Part shown: positions 57,583 to 64,000 of the stretch, one piece after another
Layout: every line of letters starts with the position of its first letter
Numbering within the stretch: position 1 is the stretch's first letter
Assembly (NCBI GenBank): GCA_027405735.1
Contig: JAPEHQ010000012.1
Coordinates: forward strand, 806,001-870,000
Direction: 5' to 3'
Length of the DNA stretch: 64,000 nt
From: Mucor racemosus
Taxonomy: Eukaryota > Mucoromycota > Mucoromycetes > Mucorales > Mucoraceae
Position numbers and translations under genes: made by a program
The notes under the pieces: model-generated
Told to the model about the DNA's origin: nothing
Seen by the model: the letters and a program-made list of their open reading frames with translations, nothing else
Databases searched by the model: none

Positions 57583-58097
57583 ATGGAGCGTACTTATATC
57601 ATGGTTAAGCCCGATGGCGTTGAACGCGGTATCGTTGGTGAAATTATCAAGCGTTTCGAACAACGTGGTTTCCAACTCACTGCTCTTGAGTTGATTCACC
57701 CTACCAAGGAACACCTTGAGGAACACGTAAGTTTATTATAAAAAGGCATTGGATATTCAGAAATACTTATTTTGTATCTTATTAGTACTGTGACTTGAAG
57801 GGTAAGGGTTTCTTCCCCTCTTTGATCGAATACATGTCTTCCGGACCCGTTGTTGGTATGGTTTGGACTGGTAAGGATGCCGTCAAGACTGGTAGAAAGA
57901 TGCTCGGTGAAACCAACCCTTTGGCTTCTGCTCCTGGTACCATCCGTGGTGATTTCTGTATTGAAGTTGGACGTAACATCTGTCACGGTTCTGACTCTGT
58001 TGAGAACGCCGAGAAGGAAATCGCTTTGTGGTTCCCTCGTGGTGTCAAGACTGTTGCTCGCAGCCACTCTATCCACTCTTTGTTCTATGAGAACTAA
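57583..58097 (+). CDS. Nucleoside diphosphate kinase
   Basis: Moves the gamma phosphate of ATP to other nucleoside diphosphates, keeping the NTP pools balanced (cytosol, partly mitochondria). Two exons, 57583-57726 and 57786-58097, encode 151 residues, the normal size. Landmarks: [20 protein letters not shown] at the start, [16 protein letters not shown] across the intron region (here KEHLEEHYCDLKG), [22 protein letters not shown], the active-site His115 in NICHGSDS, and EKEIALWF near the end. Codons are strongly biased (GGT, AAG, ACC, CGT), unlike the neighbours, as expected for a very abundant protein. The yeast counterpart is YNK1. Confidence 0.97.
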
Positions 58098-58811
58098 ATT
58101 TATTTAAATTAAATACATTTCAAATCATGCCTATCAGGTTGATTATATCAAAATAAAACTAATTTAAATAAATAAATATATATATATATACATATATATG
58201 ATACAATTAAGTGAGGGCTTGTTTCTAGTGATTTTGTCTGGGGCATTTGATCTATCTACACTATGTGGAGTAGAATTAAGGGGAAGTGTGGGGGAAGGGG
58301 GGTTGATGCACAGAGATCAAATGGGGATTAAATGAAACTTGATATAAATTAGAGCTTGTTTTCGATTTTAATCCTTAAACGTTATATGGAAAGCATACAT
58401 TGTTTGCAATTATAAACATTCTAGCTGGATCAGTCCTCGGCCATGATTAAGGGATCTAGGCGTTTTCCATTAAACATATTTTATTCCATAAAGAAGATGT
58501 CAAAACACGCATTTGAGTAATAAAAACATCAGGTACAAGCGCCAGTAGATACCACCAGTGATAATATTTTAGCTGTGTAAATCAAACATATGAGGAAATG
58601 TGGGATGAAGCCTCAAAACGAATTGTTAAAGTAAAAGTCAGTTCAATTACTTGCATATATATAAGTTTATTTTTCTATAGTGGGGGTTTTATATATGAAA
58701 TGGGTGCAAAAAATGAGGGAAATCGATTTGATATATGTGTAATCATGCAAATTGTTTGTTTAAAATTAAAATCCTGATAGTCGTTTAGCTGTTTTTAACA
58801 TGCTCTGCAGT
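58098..58811. other. Convergent 3' region between NDK and the SLC35E transporter
   Basis: Two genes end here from opposite sides. Contains a (TA)n tract at about 58173-58198, AATAAA-like signals and a G-rich stretch (GGGGGAAGGGGGGTTG near 58289). No genes. Confidence 0.45.
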
Positions 58812-60102
58812 TTATCTCAACATTTTGCTATCAACACCTTCTTTTACGATAGGTAAATCAGTTGTCTTTTTGGAACTGGCCTTTTCTCGCATGCTAACAT
58901 TGCTATTGAATCAAGGATAATTATTAGAAAATGTTATTTGTATCTATATACACAAAGTACTTACGTATACCATGCGCCACCAGCCAAAGTCAACATGATA
59001 CCAATTAAATTGGTAAATGTAATATTTAAATTAAAGATGATTACAGCCAAAATAATGGAAAGAACCTGCTTTACATTTCCCGCAACTGTCATAGTCAAAG
59101 CGCTTGTTTTCTTATTAGCAGTAAAACTAACAACATTCAAAAAGAAAGCCATGATACCATTAATCAATAATGCAAAACATAAAGACATAGTTAATCTAGT
59201 ACGACAAAATTCTGCAACTTCGGCCATTTCACCAGTAACATAAGAATAGACCATAGTTTGAATGAATGCCAATGGTGACATACGTAATAAAAGATCCAAA
59301 GGATGCAACTTGAGACGACCCACTTGAACTCTGTTTGTAACTACAGTCTTGATAGCAGCTAAGGCTGTACCCAACACAGTCAATACAAATCCTAATCTAG
59401 TATAATCGTATTCACCAAATGTAGCAAATCCAACACCAAGAACAACCTAAATTTCCATTATTGAGTTTCCATGCACTCTCTTCTTCTACACTCATCAATC
59501 CAAACAAACAAAAAAAAAAAAAGAATACTTACAGGTAATAATGAAATATAGGTCATTGTGGAAAATGATTTCTTCAAAAACATAATAGACAACATTACAG
59601 TAAAAACAGGGGTCATGGCACGAACAACTTGATGAAACTATTGTATTTTTTCAGTATTAATAAATGAGATATTTTCCAATAAAAAAACAAATATATACTT
59701 ACAGGTACAGTTACTAAATTACTATTTTTTTTTCCATAATAGAAAATCAATACCATATAGATCAAATAAAAAAATAAAAATGACTTACAGAGATACATTG
59801 CTGATCGCAATATTGATTGTATACAAGACAGAAAAGGCAAGCATAACCATATTTTCTTGATCGCCCAATTTAGCGGGTTGAAATAAATCACCTTTCCAGA
59901 ATATATAAGATCCAACAGCACCACAAAATGTATGGATCGCTGTTAATGTCCAAGGAAATGGAAATTCATAAAGAGCCAAAATGATCTTGTTATAAAGTGT
60001 CAGGGATAGGTTGAAGAAAAAGTACATGCCGAGCCAGATCATAGGTGTATCCAGGCTTTTAAATTTATTTGAATGTGTCGATAAGTATGAATCGGTAGCC
60101 AT
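58812..60102 (-). CDS. Triose-phosphate/nucleotide-sugar type transporter (SLC35E-like)
   Basis: A Golgi or ER membrane carrier of the drug/metabolite transporter superfamily. Five exons on the minus strand: 60102-59789, 59721-59703 (19 bp), 59637-59533, 59446-58965 and 58902-58812, giving 336 residues and about ten membrane segments. Diagnostic parts are the N-terminal WLGMYFFFNLSLTLYNKIIL, NVSLNLVTVPFHQVVRAMTP (assembled through the 19-bp micro-exon) and TMTVAGNVKQVLSIILAVII. The tail is short and hydrophilic, with Lys residues (KASSKKTTDLPIVKEG). The substrate cannot be read from the sequence. Related fungal proteins are usually called solute carrier 35 member E3/E4-like or 'TPT domain' proteins. 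Confidence 0.9.
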
Positions 60103-60531
60103 TTTAAATTTTTTATTATATATTATGGAAAAACAAAAAGGAAAAACAGAAGAAAAAGGCAAATTAAACTAAAAGCGATGTGTGCCCAAATTTATATATA
60201 AGGAGACAGCTATCATTTACCTAATCTAGATTCTCAAGTTACACCATCTACTATATAATGTCAAGTCAGCCTTTTTCCAGGGAAAATCCCAAACTGATTT
60301 TATAGTCTAATTTACCACCCAATTATTTCATCTTGAAAAAATCTAGTAAATTTACATGGAAAATTATAATTCAGGGCACTAATTAAAATTGTTTATTTTG
60401 CAACAGAAAAAAAGAAGGTTAATTCCAATTTGGAAAAAAGAAAAAAGAAAATAGAAATATATAATATATCTTGGCAGAAAATATCAAAAAGTGAATTAGA
60501 TGGAGGGAAATGTTGAATGTAGCACAATGTA
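60103..60531. other. Intergenic region between the transporter promoter and the RFC1 end
   Basis: Both neighbours read leftward, so this interval should carry the transporter promoter (TTATATATAAGG at about 60190-60201 is a TATA-like candidate on the right-hand side) and the RFC1 terminator. No coding sequence is seen. Confidence 0.45.
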
Positions 60532-63500
60532 TTACTTTTTCGATTTTAATTTTTTGCTAGTTGCACGACTACCAGAAGCAGCAGCCTTTCTCTTCTTGGG
60601 TGTTTCTTTCAAATATTTTTTAATTTCCTGCAAATCATCCTCACTCGTTGTTTCTTGTTTTGCTTCATCCTCAGATAAATCATCACCAATAGGTTCATCG
60701 TCTTCAACAATGGTTCCTACTGCATCTTCTCTAGGTCCAGAAACAGATTTCATAATTGGAGCCCCGCCGATTTGGAATAAAATAGGATGAGGTTGAGCAT
60801 TGTATCTAGAATGAAATAAAATTAATATAAAGCAAAGCACAGGTTGAGATAATTCTTACGCTTTGGTAAATGCAGTTTTGGACTTGGAAGGGACTTGTTG
60901 CAAGGGATGTTTGCCTGCAGGGGCAAAGGTCAAGTCGCTAAGAACATCAAGATTTTCTCTTTCAAGATAGTACGTATCCATTACTTCTATCGCACCTTCA
61001 AAGTTTTCCTATAATAATAAAATTATTTATTAGATCTTGTTACACCATAAACATCATTATCCATCATATTAAAAACCTCTTTAAGCTCTCCAAATATACG
61101 ATCATTCAATGTAGGGATATAATTTTGTCTAATTTCAAACTTATCACCAGATGCTTTTAATCGCATACGAGTTTGTACATCGCTTAATGATCTACCAAAC
61201 TTTTGCGCCTTTGAGTTTTGACCAAGCCACCTATACGCAATGTCAGTTAAAAATAATTCTAGGAGATATTACATGTACAATATTACCCAGGGAAATTGTA
61301 TCTTGTTCTAATTGAGCCTCTGATATAACTTGCTGGTCGAACACAAGAAAAGATTGAATGAACAGGCATGAGAGACCAATGTTGAACAGTACTAATTGCA
61401 TGCATTAGTGACCTACTCTGTTTCAAATAGTATTGTTTACTCACCCATGAATCATAGTATCAACGAGATCGCCATCAGCAATAGCTTCAGCTGCCTTTGC
61501 AATCAATTCTAATTCATTGCAATCTCTTTCTATTGGGTTACCGGTTTGGGATGTAGCTAATTCAGGTGTGCATTTCAAATAGTTTTCCTAATTGATATTC
61601 TTAATAAATACATGTTGCACGTGATAATGTCGTGTTGTAACTAACCTGGATCATCATATATGAAAGAGCATAATCATGGAAATAGACCTCGTACTTTTCA
61701 GTTAAGCTCTTTGATCTCCAACTTCCACCAGATAAAAGTTCTCCAGGAATATCAAACAAACCAAGGATAGAGTACTTTTGATTTGCTTTACCGCTAAGGA
61801 AAGAAAAGCAGTTGTCAGTAATTACTTCAAAACGCTACATGGTATTATAGGCTTACACTTTCTTGGCTTGATCATAATCCATACCAGATTCATTTAAACG
61901 ATAAGTAGACAAAATATTAATCACTTGTCTGATATCATTTTGAGTTGAAGTGACTAATTCATCCACTGCATTTGGTTTAAGATCAAGACCCTCCCTATTT
62001 GTAAATATAATATATATATATATATATAAGTAATTGAAATGATAATATTGCCATTTACCTTGTCTTACTTGAAGGCAATTGTAAGGATTCTAGAACGAAT
62101 TTGGGCAGCAGGTGTTCTACAAGAACCATATTAATTTATGCTACCATTAACACGTTTTTTTATGCTACAAACCTTCTGAATTTGGCTTCATAGCATACTC
62201 TTAATAAGGGGGCAACCTTGGTTGACCTAGAATCATTACAGATACAAATTACAGGAATTTTACTTTTTCTAATAAGCTGTGCTAATTCTGCTGCTCCACC
62301 ACGATCACCAGCAGACATACCATCAACTTCATCCATGATTAAAACGACCTTTTTACCCTTGAGCAATCTAGGTTCAGCAGCCTAATCAATTGATACGTTA
62401 ATACACAATCGTCAACTTGATTTATACTTGCAAAATACCTTTTTACTTCCCCCGGGTTTGGCGTTTGGTTGGAAAAATTCAGTCATTGTACGATTATCCA
62501 TCATTTCAGTGATACTTTCTTCTAGAATCTTTTTACTACGAACATCACTTGCATTAAATTCCAGAGGTTCGTAACCGTTTGATTTGGTAACAACACTAGC
62601 AGTTGTTGTTTTACCGATACCAGGAGGGCCACTAAGTAAAATTGCACCAAAGCTATTTATATCATCACCAGAATTGTCAAACCCTTTGGAATAATTCTCT
62701 TGCCAATTCTCAAGCCATTCGTTAATACGACGAACCATTTCTTTATTACCGACAATATCTTTGATATCAGTTGGCTTGTACTTTTCAGTCCATAATTGTG
62801 TTTGATTAGCTTCTTTGGATGGACTGCAATGTTTTGTCTAATCAGTTAAACGAAATTTCATGATCAATATAATATCTTACGTTAGTATAACAGCAGCTTT
62901 TGCTTTTGCAGCAGCAGAAGTAGGTTTAGAACTAGGCTGTTCAATCATATTGACAGCTTTCTTCTCGCTAGATGATTCGACAAGATGATAAAATGCATCT
63001 TCATCAAGCACAGCAGTACCTACGCTTTTTGCTTTGGCAATCTTTGATTCACCAGCATCTCTACCCATACAAAGATATTTAGTTTTACCACTGACAGCTG
63101 TAGTAACTCGACTATGTGATTATGTTAATATTATATCAACTACAAATTCAAAAAAAAAAAAAAAAAAAAAAAATTACCCTCCATATCTCATGATGATATC
63201 TTTTGTTTGATCTCTTGTTAAAGTTTCATATTGACCTGATATAACAAATGCAAAACCATCCAAGCAATTGGGAGCACCAACAGGTTCAGGACGAGTTCCT
63301 AATGCCTTTGGAGGTTCTTGGCTTTTCATCATTGCAAAGTAATTCTTTTTCTTGGGTTTTTCCTCAACATCATCGGCTACAATAGCTGCTTCTTCCTTGA
63401 CTTTGGTTGCCTTCTTGGTAGGTTTCTTGGCAGGTGCAGGTGAATCTGATTTCTTGGCTTTCTTTTGAGGGCGTTTCACTTCTTCTTCTTCTTCGTAGTC

Positions 63501-63948
63501 ATCCTCATCACTAGCATTATCATCCTCGTTACTAAAATCATCGGCATCTTCACTGGCGCTTTCATCATCGTCAAAATCATCTTGACTATCACTAATGGAG
63601 CGCTTCTTTTTTGCAGATTTGACAGGTGCTTTACGCTTAGTTGATTTGTTTGTGGTTGCCTTGGTTTTGGGAGTGGCAGCTTTTGCTGCTGCTGCTGTTG
63701 CTGCTTTGGTTGCAGATGCTTTGGACACAGATGCCTTGGGTGCAGATGCCTTGGGTGCAGATGCCTTGGGTGCAGATGCCTTGGTTGCAGATGCCTTGGT
63801 TGCAGATGCCTTGGTCGAAACTTCCTTGGATTTTGATTCAACAGGCTTGGGAGTAGCTGCTGGTTTGGATGTGTTTGATTCAGATGCTGCTGCGGGTTTT
63901 GAGGATGTCTCTTTTGATCCAAAGAATGACTTGGGATCAACAGTTTCA
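60532..63948 (-). CDS. RFC1: Replication factor C large subunit (RFC1), 5' end outside the window
   Basis: The large subunit of the clamp loader, which opens PCNA on DNA in replication and repair. Twelve exons are visible on the minus strand: 63948-63178, 63111-62881, 62823-62439, 62381-62173, 62116-62069, 61994-61860, 61793-61646, 61587-61445, 61391-61287, 61230-61077, 61008-60860 and 60805-60532. They code about 917 residues. The first seen exon starts in mid-codon, so the start lies beyond 64000. In order: a PIP-like DPKSFFGSK, Lys/Ala/Ser repeats (KASAP/KASAT) and an acidic stretch, then a BRCT domain (PNCLDGFAFVISGQYETL, YGGRVTTAVSGKTKYLCMG). Next are AAA+ motifs: LWTEKYKP, Walker A SGPPGIGKTT, Walker B LIMDEVDGM and sensor-type VICICND. 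The C-terminal clamp-loader domain follows (DGDLVDTMIHG) and then a basic tail. Confidence 0.95.
63715..63834. repeat. 15-bp minisatellite in the RFC1 N-terminal exon
   Basis: About eight copies of a GATGCCTTGGGTGCA-type unit, read on the minus strand as Lys-Ala-Ser-Ala-Pro/Thr. It keeps frame, so changes in copy number would only alter the length of a basic linker between the PIP-like motif and the acidic region. Confidence 0.75.
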
Positions 63949-64000
63949 CTGTTAAATAAGATCTAATCAGTCTATTACTTTCAATTGCTTAATATATCAT

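Overview
The window looks like a stretch of an AT-rich, early-diverging fungal genome, most likely Mucoromycota (Mucorales-like). The genes have many short introns (about 50-80 bp, GT...AG). The gene set is ordinary fungal housekeeping: SPB4-type helicase, proteasome chaperone 3, HSF, MINDY deubiquitinase, ZC3H3/Red5-like zinc finger, YMC-type mitochondrial carrier, nucleoside diphosphate kinase, SLC35E/TPT transporter and RFC1. No tRNA, rRNA or CRISPR array was found. Species-level identity cannot be set from the sequence alone.

Layout. 1-12.9 kb is repeat DNA: a palindromic element (arms 71-2107 and 2999-5034), its flank, and one copy of a 2.7 kb repeat (R2a). 12.3-14.7 kb holds a second dispersed repeat (R1a), split by a hAT-type MITE with an exact 8-bp target duplication; a shorter sibling MITE lies just upstream. 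15.2-18.6 kb is a gene cluster (unknown 254-aa protein, SPB4, PSMG3-like). 20.8-22.3 kb is an HSF gene. 22.6-25.1 kb carries two related Tc1/mariner-type elements. 25.2-27.0 kb is a MINDY deubiquitinase and 28.0-29.8 kb the CCCH zinc-finger gene. 30.4-36.6 kb is R1b, a decayed LINE and R2b, in inverse orientation to R1a and R2a. 37.8-49.9 kb is a repeat island: a 3.7 kb CACTA-like element with about 0.63 kb terminal inverted repeats, followed by a second giant palindrome (arms 41489-44790 and 46185-48885) whose left arm holds a solo LTR. 50.1-51.7 kb is an apparently intact Tc1 element with a full DD34E transposase. 51.8-52.8 kb is R1c with its own MITE. 53.9-64 kb is genic: YMC carrier, NDK, SLC35E transporter and RFC1, which runs off the window end.

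The most unusual content is the palindromic family. All four arms carry the same broken fragment of a host-like gene, the last WD40 repeat of a dynein intermediate chain, ending at an apparent splice donor. The two arms inside each element share variants that differ between elements, which points to arm duplication or gene conversion after the elements separated. The palindrome boundaries fall exactly on CACTA-type termini (…CCGTAGTG), and one arm carries a 3-bp duplication (TAT TAT) at the position where the other arm meets such a terminus, as expected of an excision footprint. No CACTA transposase is visible here, so these look like non-autonomous, gene-capturing elements.

All exon structures were built by hand from splice motifs, reading-frame continuity and remembered family motifs. 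Each complete multi-exon gene model given has a total length divisible by three and no internal stop that I found.
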